NCBI RefSeq assembly: GCF_014287585.1
Contig: NZ_JACOOJ010000069.1
Coordinates: 1-10,105 of the forward strand
Direction of reading: 5' to 3'
Source: Parabacteroides hominis
GTDB lineage: Bacteria; Bacteroidota; Bacteroidia; Bacteroidales; Tannerellaceae
Length of the DNA: 10,105 nucleotides
Part shown: in pieces, positions 1-7,800 of the stretch
How positions within the stretch are numbered: position 1 is the stretch's first letter
Layout of the letters: every line of letters starts with the position of its first letter
The notes under the pieces: generated by a model
Databases searched by the model: none
Told to the model about the DNA's origin: nothing
What the model saw: only the letters and a program-made list of their open reading frames with translations
Translations under genes and position numbers: made by a program

Positions 1-56
1 AACATACCGATCCCGACTAACAGGAATAGCATTACTAATGTTAACTTTTTCATCAT
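1..56 (-). CDS. 5' end of an exported protein gene, truncated by window edge
   Basis: Only the first 18 codons are visible, reading MMKKLTLVMLFLLVGIGM. Two lysines followed by an uninterrupted hydrophobic stretch of leucine, valine, isoleucine and glycine make a typical Sec signal peptide, so the product is exported to the periplasm or outer membrane. No lipobox cysteine is reached before the edge, so a lipoprotein cannot be excluded. An AAGGTG Shine-Dalgarno-like site ends 3 nt before the first ATG (56) and 6 nt before the second (53); the second Met may be the better start. Starts of this style are common in SusC/RagA-type TonB-dependent receptors of Bacteroidales, but 18 residues do not prove that family. 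The gene lies just downstream of the 95-454 inverted-repeat segment, which suggests phase-variable expression of a surface protein (inference). Confidence 0.6.
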   Translation of the reverse strand, partial: MMKKLTLVMLFLLVGIGM

Positions 57-59
57 AGA

Positions 60-65
60 CACCTT
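60..65 (-). promoter_or_regulatory. Shine-Dalgarno-like site for the left-edge gene
   Basis: On the minus strand an A-run leads into AAGGTG, then TCT, then tandem ATG ATG. The purine-rich site is clearer than usual for Bacteroidota and supports a real translation start at 56 or, with more normal spacing, at 53. Confidence 0.5.
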
Positions 66-94
66 TTTTTATTAATAGAATATGTTTTTTATTA

Positions 95-119
95 TAGTCT
101 CAGCAGAACTACGTCAATT
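95..119. repeat. Left arm of a 25-bp perfect inverted repeat
   Basis: This 25-bp block, beginning TAGTCTCAGCAGAAC and ending TACGTCAATT, is the exact reverse complement of 430-454. Homology stops on both sides and no target-site duplication flanks the outer ends. The arm lies 38 bp upstream of the ATG at 56, inside what would be the 5' leader of that gene. Such paired arms are the hallmark of recombinase-mediated inversion sites in Bacteroidales. Confidence 0.9.
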
Positions 120-199
120 TTTCATACCCTTATGGTAAATTTATGTTTATAGTAAAATCTGCCTGAAAAATATTTTTTATGCAGAGCCGCTCATTTTTT

Positions 200-231
200 T
201 ATGAATACTAATTGGTTTTTCAATATTTTTG
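200..231 (+). promoter_or_regulatory. Bacteroides-type promoter candidate inside the invertible segment
   Basis: TATTTTTG at 224-231 matches the Bacteroides -7 consensus TAnnTTTG exactly. TATG at 200-203, 20 bp upstream, matches the -33 TTTG in three of four bases. It faces right, away from the gene at 56. After inversion it would map to about 318-325 facing left, leaving a long leader of roughly 250 nt. Such short motifs occur by chance in AT-rich DNA. Confidence 0.35.
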
Positions 232-365
232 TTTAAATTGCGCCTGTTTCTGAATGTGTATCTAATCAAAAAAGTGTTTATAGAAAGCGAGTAGGCTTTA
301 TTGCTGTATTTGTCATTAAACATAGTTTTTTAACCGGTTGATACCATGATATAAAAACTCAAAGC

Positions 366-398
366 TCTGTTAATAAACAAATTGAAAATATTACTTTG
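366..398 (+). promoter_or_regulatory. Second promoter candidate near the right inversion arm
   Basis: TTACTTTG at 391-398 differs from TAnnTTTG at one base. TCTG at 366-369, 21 bp upstream, differs from TTTG at one base. It faces right in this orientation. After inversion the -7 box would lie at about 151-158 facing left and give a leader of roughly 90 nt before the ATG at 56, a position typical of switched promoters close to the inversion arm. Confidence 0.3.
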
Positions 399-429
399 AG
401 TAGAAAAGATGACTGTTAACGCGATTATG

Positions 430-454
430 AATTGACGTAGTTCTGCTGAGACTA
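430..454. repeat. Right arm of the 25-bp perfect inverted repeat
   Basis: This is the exact reverse complement of 95-119, starting AATTGACGTAG and ending TGAGACTA. The next base outward on each side (94 and 455) breaks the pairing, and so does the next inward (120 and 429). The boundary is sharp, as expected for a recombination site rather than a decayed duplication. Confidence 0.9.
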
Positions 455-534
455 AGTTGTTTTTTGATAATTGTGAATGTTTATTATTGCGCAGACAATT
501 TATAAAAAGTCCCATTCCATCATACTTTCTGATA

Positions 535-561
535 TCCTCCGCTTACGAAGAAAGTGGAGGA
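535..561. repeat. Small hairpin
   Basis: TCCTCCGCTT (535-544) pairs with AAGTGGAGGA (552-561) around a 7-nt loop. All ten positions pair if one G-U is allowed in the plus-strand RNA. No T-run follows on either strand, so it is not a classic intrinsic terminator. Confidence 0.5.
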
Positions 562-613
562 CAGTGTTTGCACATCTATCTCCTATTTTTACAAGCCTCA
601 TCAAAAAATGCCT

Positions 614-671
614 TAAGTCAGGAATGATAATAAGTTTTGCTTAAAGCACACTTATTGTTATTCCTTACTTA
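614..671. repeat. Long hairpin, 22-bp stem
   Basis: The core arms 620-635 and 650-665 pair over 16 bp with two G-U positions in plus-strand RNA and no break. The stem continues outward with five more pairs after one mismatch (619/666), giving arms 614-635 and 650-671. The 14-nt loop contains GCTTAAAGC, itself nearly self-complementary. Substitutions that keep pairing as G-U suggest that RNA structure may matter, but no promoter, T-run or partner gene is visible. Confidence 0.5.
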
Positions 672-894
672 TTGTACGATTTCCCCAAATACCCATTGGT
701 CTGGATCGAAACAGTAGCGCATGAAATTTGATTTTATACCCCAAATATTTCAAATTACCCGCACGGATAATATTTTTTAAGAAACAAGATATTTGGCAAG
801 AGTCTGGTTATTAACAAAATATAGATATCTGCCTTTTTGGAGGGGTTCTTGTATTTTTTTCATATATAAATCAGTTTAGAATAGGTTCACTTCC

Positions 895-970
895 TGGCAG
901 ATTTGAATCACAAATGATGATTTATGGGTGAGCAAACAGATAAATCATCATTTATGATTCACATCTGTCA
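895..970. repeat. Imperfect palindrome A, 31-bp arms
   Basis: Arms 895-925 and 940-970 are inverted copies with three mismatches in 31 positions, separated by a 14-nt loop (926-939). Their inner part contains AAATGATGATTTAT, which recurs exactly at 1736-1749 near the end of sprA. The site is non-coding and looks like a dispersed intergenic palindrome. Confidence 0.75.
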
Positions 971-975
971 GAATA

Positions 976-1124
976 TGAGTCTGATAGACGCAAATATAAT
1001 TTTGACGCGGATTTCGCGAATAACGCGGATAAGAAATATGTATCAGGTGTTTAATTCGCGTTATCCGCGAAATCCGCGTCAAGAAATCCTGTTTATTTAT
1101 TTTAATCGGCGTCTATCAGACTCA
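976..1124. repeat. Nested palindrome B (two concentric inverted repeats)
   Basis: The outer arms, 976-991 and 1109-1124 (16 bp, perfect; core GAGTCTGATAGACG), enclose a second pair at 1002-1030 and 1054-1082 (29 bp, two unpaired or wobble positions). The inner pair is built of CGCGGATTTCGCG and AACGCG words. From memory, similar CGCGGAT-rich palindromes are common between genes in Bacteroidota. The inner element is GC-rich inside an AT-rich stretch, which suggests a separate origin. It sits only 5 bp from palindrome A. Confidence 0.8.
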
Positions 1125-1151
1125 AACCTCGTATGTGAAGTTGTTCCTATA

Positions 1152-1183
1152 GATGCCTGTCGCTTCCCGAAAAGACAGGCATC
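1152..1183. repeat. Palindrome C hairpin
   Basis: GATGCCTGTC (1152-1161) and GACAGGCATC (1174-1183) form a perfect 10-bp stem with a 12-nt loop. The word GATGCCT recurs at 1196-1202. There is no T-run immediately after the stem; the first lies at 1205-1210. Confidence 0.6.
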
Positions 1184-1220
1184 GGTTGCCGGATAGATGC
1201 CTACTTTTTTGCTGCTACCC

Positions 1221-1267
1221 TATAGGCTTTTCCCGGACAGGCTAAAGGCTGTATTTTTTAGCCTATA
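1221..1267. repeat. Palindrome D
   Basis: TATAGGCT (1221-1228) is inverted at 1260-1267 as AGCCTATA. Between them lies TTTCCCGGACAG (1229-1240), repeated exactly as a direct copy at 1481-1492. This suggests that the surrounding block is patched together from related repeat units. Confidence 0.45.
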
Positions 1268-1325
1268 ACCTGTATTTTATGGGACAGGAACCAATCAGAT
1301 CCCTTATATGACAAAACTAAAAAAC

Positions 1326-1502
1326 AGGGTTCACGGCGGTAAAAGGCTAATGGCCAGCGATTTGTTGTGAAGGCTGTGAAGGCTGTGAAACCGGTTTACG
1401 ATCAGCCAATCCTATCGATCAATCCCGCCTTTTTTTATCTTGCATTCACAGGGTTCACAGCAACATGCTGATCTATAGAGTTTCCCGGACAGTGTGAACC
1501 CT
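1326..1502. repeat. Nested palindrome E with 9-bp tandem repeat
   Basis: The outer arms AGGGTTCAC (1326-1334) and GTGAACCCT (1494-1502) are perfect. The inner arms 1373-1389 and 1445-1461 are 17 bp with two mismatches. The left inner arm is part of a tandem repeat of TGTGAAGGC (1366-1389, about 2.7 copies). The architecture repeats that of palindrome B: concentric arms around a non-coding core. Confidence 0.6.
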
Positions 1503-1560
1503 AATTAAATAAAACAACCAGGGGGTATTTAGAGGATAATCTAAGAAAAACTGAACCTAT

Positions 1561-1640
1561 ATTTTAGGCACGGATTCACAGATTACACGGTTTAAATATG
1601 TTTTGAAAAAAACTTCTTGCCGTGAATCCGTGCCTAAAAT
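1561..1640. repeat. Palindrome F, 19-bp perfect arms
   Basis: ATTTTAGGCACGGATTCAC (1561-1579) and its exact complement at 1622-1640 enclose a 42-nt spacer. Partial complementarity continues outward with a one-base bulge (GAACCTA / TAGTTC). On the minus strand, downstream of sprA, the structure is followed after about 10 nt by a run of five T (read from 1546-1550 of the plus strand). A role in ending the ruvA-sprA transcript is possible, but the long loop and the gap before the T-run are not classic. Confidence 0.7.
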
Positions 1641-1852
1641 TAGTTCAAATCTAACCTCCGTTGAGTAAGTGACTGCATCACCCAATCACTGTTGAGCTAA
1701 ATAAATTATCTCATTAGAAAGACTATTTTAACCGTAAATGATGATTTATCATATCATCATAGATATAGTAGCTTTCTATGCATATCATATAGCACTATAA
1801 CCACATCTACTTATTGAGATGGCATCGAAACCTGTGTTATGTTACTGGATAC
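1641..1852. other. Short 3' flank of sprA, nothing coding
   Basis: These 212 bp separate the sprA stop codon from palindrome F. I see only the AAATGATGATTTAT word (1736-1749), shared with palindrome A and followed by a weak inverted ATCATC. There is no gene and no clear intrinsic terminator directly after the stop. Confidence 0.5.
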
Positions 1853-4800
1853 TTATTGTGCAAGAGAGAATCTCAGGCTGATGCCGTAGTTTGAGTTTGA
1901 AGTCGGGTAAGATGCACTCGATATCAGCGGTTCGTTGATCTGGATATCATAAAATGCACGGATCGTCAACGCACGGCTCAAACCGTAATCTGCCGAGAAC
2001 GAGATTGTCTTCGCTATGTTACCGCTGGTAGCCTGCGTCAACTGAGTGTCGATTTTGCGGATCAACGACTGCATCTTGTTGTACGAGAAATCCAGGCGGA
2101 CGGTGAGGTCATTGCTGAAATCACGCGTCTTCTTCATCTTCAATACCTTATTAAACTCGGCATATTTGTAACCCAGGCCGATCGTCACTTTCTTGGAAAG
2201 CGCTTCGACCAGCTGGTAGGATGTCGTATTCAGACTCAAATTGCGGGTAGTCGAATAGTCCGCACGGACCGTCACGTTATTCAACAGGGTCGCATCCGCA
2301 CCTAACAAAGGGCTGAACGCTTCGGTAAGGCTGACAGACGAGATCGAATAAGGAGACGACGGTGTCGGGTTATCGTTCAGGATCGACTGGATATATCCCA
2401 ATCCGTCCTGTCCGGCATCCACCCAGTTCAGGAAGGAGGTGAAAGCGCCTACCGAATAGGAACAACGGTACTGATGACTCAACGTCACGCTCTTGAAATA
2501 TTTCTTGACAGCCGGAATCTTGATCAAGCCGTCGTAAGTAACGCGCCAGTTAGGCAACATGCTCTTCAGCGAAGGGAAAGCCGTCAAGCCCACCTTCTTC
2601 GGGTCCTTACCGGTATAAGCGGCCAGGAAGGCAGGAATCAGGACATCCGCCGAATTCCGGTTGACGCCGTTCACGTTGTCGGTTCCCGGATTATAAGGCA
2701 TCCCTCCCAGACCTTTATCGTGGATAAAGCCCACATCCGGATATTTCAAGCCGGAATACCTGCTTTCGATACGCTGGGCGATGATCTCGCGGTTTGCCAA
2801 CAGCCGGTCAAAGGCTTTCGAAGAGTAGTTGTTCATGGCATTGCCGCTGCCTCCGAAGGCACTTCCCAGCGCGATTGTCGTCATGGTAAAGTTACCTCCC
2901 GTAATCTCCGGCATGCCTTCGTACATAAATTGTATTTCCGTATTACGCGTATCGTTGCGAAGAGCCGTTAAGTCGATCTTCAATCCTGTGATCGGTTCGA
3001 GGTTCGCCCGTATATTCAGATTCTTCGTACTGGTCATGACGGCGGCATTCACGTCTCTTTCGGTATCCGTAATCAGCCAGCCTTTTTCATACGCCTCGTC
3101 TATATAGCTGCGGCGCACGTCACCGAACGCAAAGCCTATACCCGGAGAAAGGCCGAATGAAGAACGTCCCTGTCCAAAGATATCACCGATCTCCGGACGG
3201 AAACCGGGCAACATCATACCGGCAGAGTTCGTAAACTGGATATTGAAACGGCGCACCATCATCAGGAAACGGGCACTGTGTTCGACCGCCTTGTAAAGGA
3301 AATCCTCGGTAGGAGCCGGTCCCGGTATGATCGTCAGTTTCAGGCGTACCGTGTCCTGGTTCAATATCTTGACCTGCGCGAAGTTGATCGGCTTGAACTT
3401 GACTCTGTACACACGCCCGTCCGTCCTTCTGGCCGTGATCTGCACCTTCTTTGTAAACATACCATGCTCGACAACCGTAGCGCTATCCGGGCTCAGGACG
3501 ATCTCCTTCTCCAGCTTCGGCTTTTTCTTTTTCTCCGGCTTTTTAGCCGTAGCCCGGGTATTGTTGAACTTCTGGTTGATCTTCTTCAGATATTTGTTTT
3601 TGTTGTAGAGGGATAACAGGTTCAGGTTTGCCTGCAAGTCGAACTGACGCTGGTTCTTGATCGTGTTACCCATCTCGATATCTTCGCTCACCGTTGCCCC
3701 ACGGTCCCAGTTATAGGTAGCATTGTAGCTCAAAGAGGCATTGGTCCAGTCCAGAACCGGGATCAGCTGCAACGGCAACTGCCAGGTCGCCATAAACTGC
3801 TGGTCGTACTTCATCGGGGTCCCTAAGTCGGCGATGCTCTTCTTTACGGAGTCTTTCCATAACTGGTAACCGTCCGGGTTCAGTTCCTTATTCACCTGCA
3901 CATACGGTTCTTCGATACGGGCATTCGTACCGGAACTGAACGTTATGTTCAGGTTGTTCGTAAAGGCCCAGTTCAAGCTGAAAGCGCGGTCCCAATAGAA
4001 GTTCTGGCTGAATGTCACCGGGATATCGTTGGTGACACCGGTTGCCGCCCCTGTCAGGTCACGTAATTTTATTTCGTAATAATTACGCATCATAGCCGTC
4101 TGGAAGTTGATAGACGGAGCCACGTTGAACGCCAACTGCTTGGCATAGCGCGTATAGCCGTTGTTTTTCTTCAATAATTTATCGAACGGCTTGATCGGCT
4201 TGACATAAGGCACATAGCTATAGGCGAAATTAGCGCGGTAGTCCTTTGTCGTCTCATATTCCGTCTCCGGATTTTTCTTATCATTAACGCTGTACGAATA
4301 TCCGAGCGTGAAGTTTGCCGGATCGTAAGGCATCGGGTTCTTGCTCTTGATATTCACACGCACATTATTGAACGAAACGCTCTTGATAACCGTCCTGTCC
4401 TGCGAATAGCTGCGGATCGAATCTTTCTCGACTTTCGTTTCCGCCTTATCGATAGCGTCCTTCAGTTTGATGTCCTGATCCAACGGGTTGTATTTCGGAT
4501 CGTATGTTTCTTTCGAATAGGCATAATAGAACGGGATGCTGACCTGCGCCTTTTCCGGGAACAACTTACCCAGTTCGATAGAGGTCGCCACGTTATACTG
4601 CTTGAAGTCCTCCATCCGGCGTTCGTTCAAAGACTGGTCGAGAGCGCCGAAGCCGGCGGTCTCGATACGTCCGCCCACATTGACCGTGCCCAGGTCGGAA
4701 AGGGCGACATTCAAATTCGCATTGGCAGCCCATCCGCCTTCTTCGTTGAAGTCGGTCAGGCGCAATTCGTTCACCCAGACTTCCCCGCTCTTCAGCTTAT

Positions 4801-7800
4801 TCCGGGTATTGCGCACGCCGATCATGATCGTTTTCACTTCGGCAAGACTCGGATTACCCTTGATACGGATGATCCTTGAACCTTCTCCCTTATTCTCATA
4901 ATCCGGATCCCTGCCCATAAAGACGGTCTGGAAAGACACACCGTTCTCCCCGGAACGCTTCTGCCGGTTACGCTCCAGCTTCAAGTCTGTCAGTACCTCC
5001 AGACGGAAGTTCAACATGTTGTCTATCGGCCAGACGATTTTCTGATGTTCCGAATTGTTATAGTTATACTCCCCATGCGGAGTCAATTTCAACGGAACTT
5101 CATATTCGTAATAGTTATTCTTATAATCCGATCCCAAGCGGATAAAGACAGCGAGATCGCCATCCGCAAGATCGTTCACATCCAATTTCGGCGCCTCGGC
5201 ATGCGCAAACAACTGCAAACGCTTGTACTGGCGCAAATCGTAGTTCGTATTCTTATATACGGCACGTGCATCCTGGGGGGCAAGGTCCGTTATCTTTAAA
5301 GAAAGCGCCTGTTCGTTTTCCTGGCGGATCTGCGGCTGGCTTGGGTCCAGTACACGGCTGACGCCCGGAGGCAATGTGTAGCTGACCGGGTCCCTGTCAC
5401 TGTTTTCCTCGATATTGACAGTCGAGACTTCCAATTTGCCCTTTACTGCGGGCGGCATCTTCGGATCGGACAAATCCTGCTCATAGGATCGCCATTCGCC
5501 GCGTACCAGTTGCAAAGTACCGAAACGCAATACGACCGGCTCCCGGAATCCTGTCATAAACATACGTATAAAACGAATCGTCTTGAAATCATTGATCGCT
5601 CCCACACGACGCTGGTATTGCTTTACCGGAATCTTAAACTGATACCAGGTAACGGATTCTGTCGTTCCATCCGCCAGCCTGACTGATGAGGTACGTTTAT
5701 CCGCAATAAAGTTTTCACCGACAACCGTATCCTGCGGAGTGACCTTTACCTTGTATTCAAAATACTTTTCATTCTTATTCAGCGTATTGTCCTGATTGAT
5801 GTCTTCCACATCGGGCACAGTCTTGGAAGATGTGCTGTAGCGTTCACCCGAATCGTTGATATCTTTCGAGTTTCCTTCCGTTCCGTTGTAGCGTTTGTAA
5901 CGGGTTAAGATATCCACTTCCCGGGAATCATAGTCCGAACCACGGAAATAGTGGAACTTGTCACCTGCCGGATCAAAGAAAGGGGACAGCTGCAACGGGT
6001 CATTCTCCATCTCGGTAAGGGTTGCCGCATTCAGTTTCTGGCGCAGTTTGTCCAGATACTCCCGGTAAGCCGGATATTCCTTTTCTTCTTCCGAGGAGAG
6101 TCCGTTCAGGCCGACATCCTGCAACAGACGTGCACCTGCCGTATTGTCGAATGCATAGACCGTACTCTGCTGCTTGGGAACTTTACCCCAAACCGTATAA
6201 TCGACCTTCGACGTATCGCCATCGATCGGCAATCCGTTCTCGAAGAATTTCTTTTCATCTTTCAATATGTCTTCCGATATCTCGCCCAAGTTAAAATACA
6301 GGTCTCCACCTGTGGTCTGGCGGTCATAGATAAACGGGTCGAGCATCCAGAATTCGATATATTCGACATTTGCCGTCTCGAAGTCGCTCTGGTCTATCTT
6401 GCGCATCATACCTCCGAAACGCTTTTCCGGGTTCTGCAATGTCCCGTCCGGATTGATGTTATCGGCATCCAGGTTATACGGGCCGCGTTCCTGCGGATAG
6501 TAAGCCATGTTCAGAACCGTCAGCGTATTGCTTTCACTCATGCTTTGCTGCCGTTGCGGGAACAACTCTCTCGTCTCGATAGCACGGACATAATGGTTGG
6601 ACAAGTCTTTTGTCGTGATATACTTCGGACGCAAAGAGGAATTCTTGCGCGTGAACAATCCGTCGATCGTGTACCAGGCAAGCAAAGCGCGGCTTTTCCC
6701 GTAATCGATATTATTGGTCAGTCCGGCTTCCGGGAAGAGCTGGGGCGTACCGTCGTCATAAGGCACGCTGGACAACTGCCAGGGATAAGGGTCGGAGAGG
6801 TCGAAATTGCTCTGTGTCGACTCGAAGTCATCCAGATACGAGTATCCGCCCGTGTTCTTGTTTTCGTAATGGCCGGCGATCAAATGCGCGAACTCCGCAT
6901 TGAAGGATATCTGGCTCGGTTTGCTCAGGTTCAGCAACGGCAGCTTGTCGAACATGTTCGTAAGCCACTGGCTTTCGCCCTTATAGGACATATTGACACC
7001 CCAAAGCGTATTCTTGATCGCTTCGTCGCCCATCGTCGTTTTGGTGGTCAACGGCATTTCGGACATGTGCATGATGGTGGCGCCTACCATCAGGTTCGGA
7101 TTGAACTGGTAGTTCAGGTCCAATCCCATCATGGTCTTGCGTTGCATATTATAGGCCGTCTGGTTTTCCAGCGAGACGCTGACCGGCGTACCTGCGGAAA
7201 TAATACTTTCGTTCAGGATCGTCACCACGCCGGAAGTATAGTCGACGGTATAATCCACATTCTCGGTCAATATCGCTCCGCCGGCCGTTACCTTGACCGA
7301 ACCCCGCGCCACGTTGGAAGCGCCCAACTGTATCTCGGCTCCCGAAGAGGCTTTGTATTCCCCTTCCAGTTTGAACTTGTTCTTTTCCGCAATCTGGCGT
7401 GCGACGGTCAATGTCGAGTCGTAGAGTTCCTGAAACACATATTTGTCGGCAATCGCATCATTGTTAATCTTCTTACGCAGATAGGAGCCGAACGGTTCCA
7501 CGCTCGGAAAGATGATCTTCCCGTTATCGGAGAGGACGGTCACCCCTTCGATGAAGTCATATATACCATCCGGATGCGGTTGATTGTTTGAATCGTAGCT
7601 ATCCAGGTTCAGCACCCTGAGCAATATCTGATTGGCAATCGCCCCTTCCGGCAAATAGTTGACGTACGTACCGGTCGTATCGCTCTGGTACATGATATTC
7701 AGCTTGAACTTCTCTTTCTGGACGGAATAGGCTCCTAACGAATAGATGTTTTTCATCATCAGGTCCCAGAAAGGCATATCGGGCGACATGGTGATCCCTT

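Larger units (their letters stand above)
95..454. other. Candidate invertible promoter segment (inverton)
   Basis: Two perfect 25-bp inverted arms (95-119 and 430-454) enclose 310 bp of AT-rich, non-coding DNA (120-429) directly upstream of an exported-protein gene that reads leftwards from 56. In Bacteroides and Parabacteroides, phase-variable capsule, S-layer and outer-membrane genes are known to be switched by inversion of promoter segments with this architecture, catalysed by serine or tyrosine recombinases. Inside, promoter-like sequences of the Bacteroides type (-7 TAnnTTTG) occur reading rightwards (224-231 exact; 391-398 with one mismatch). I find no exact match reading leftwards, so the sequenced orientation looks OFF for the left gene. 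The arms are directly visible; inversion and the OFF state are inferred. The alternative is a non-mobile inverted duplication or a miniature element, though no target duplication is seen. Confidence 0.65.
455..894. other. AT-rich intergenic stretch without a convincing gene
   Basis: Stop codons are frequent in most frames. Two short open stretches are visible and I do not call either a gene. One is a 55-codon plus-strand frame at 477-644 with no ribosome site. The other is a pair of minus-strand frames: a 28-codon frame from ATG 863 to a stop at 777-779, and a different frame open from 807 to a stop at 658-660. The stretch also contains two hairpins (535-561 and 614-671) and a direct repeat CCCCAAATA (685-693 and 738-746). 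Nothing recognisable as a tRNA, rRNA or transposase is present. Confidence 0.6.

Noticed and set aside
95..454. Insertion sequence or MITE with terminal inverted repeats
   Set aside because: There is no transposase frame inside and no matching target-site duplication outside the arms. The location right before a gene start fits a promoter switch better, though a MITE is not fully excluded.
330..515. Minus-strand 61-codon open frame crossing the right inversion arm
   Set aside because: It runs through the inverted repeat and AT-rich DNA, has no ribosome site, and would be broken by inversion.
477..644. Plus-strand 55-codon frame just right of the inversion arm (MFIIAQTIYKKSHSIILSDI...)
   Set aside because: Its position downstream of the right-facing promoters is tempting. 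It has no ribosome site, ends inside a hairpin loop, and matches nothing recognised.
924..1196. Plus-strand 90-codon open frame
   Set aside because: It is composed almost entirely of palindromes A, B and C; the openness is a by-product of the repeats.
895..1640. CRISPR array
   Set aside because: The repeats are inverted and of different sequence, with no regularly spaced identical direct repeats and no cas genes.
5951..7591. Plus-strand open frame of 546 codons opposite sprA
   Set aside because: It lies wholly within the intact sprA frame. The translation is rich in arginine, histidine, valine and isoleucine without any domain, as expected for the complement of a biased coding strand.
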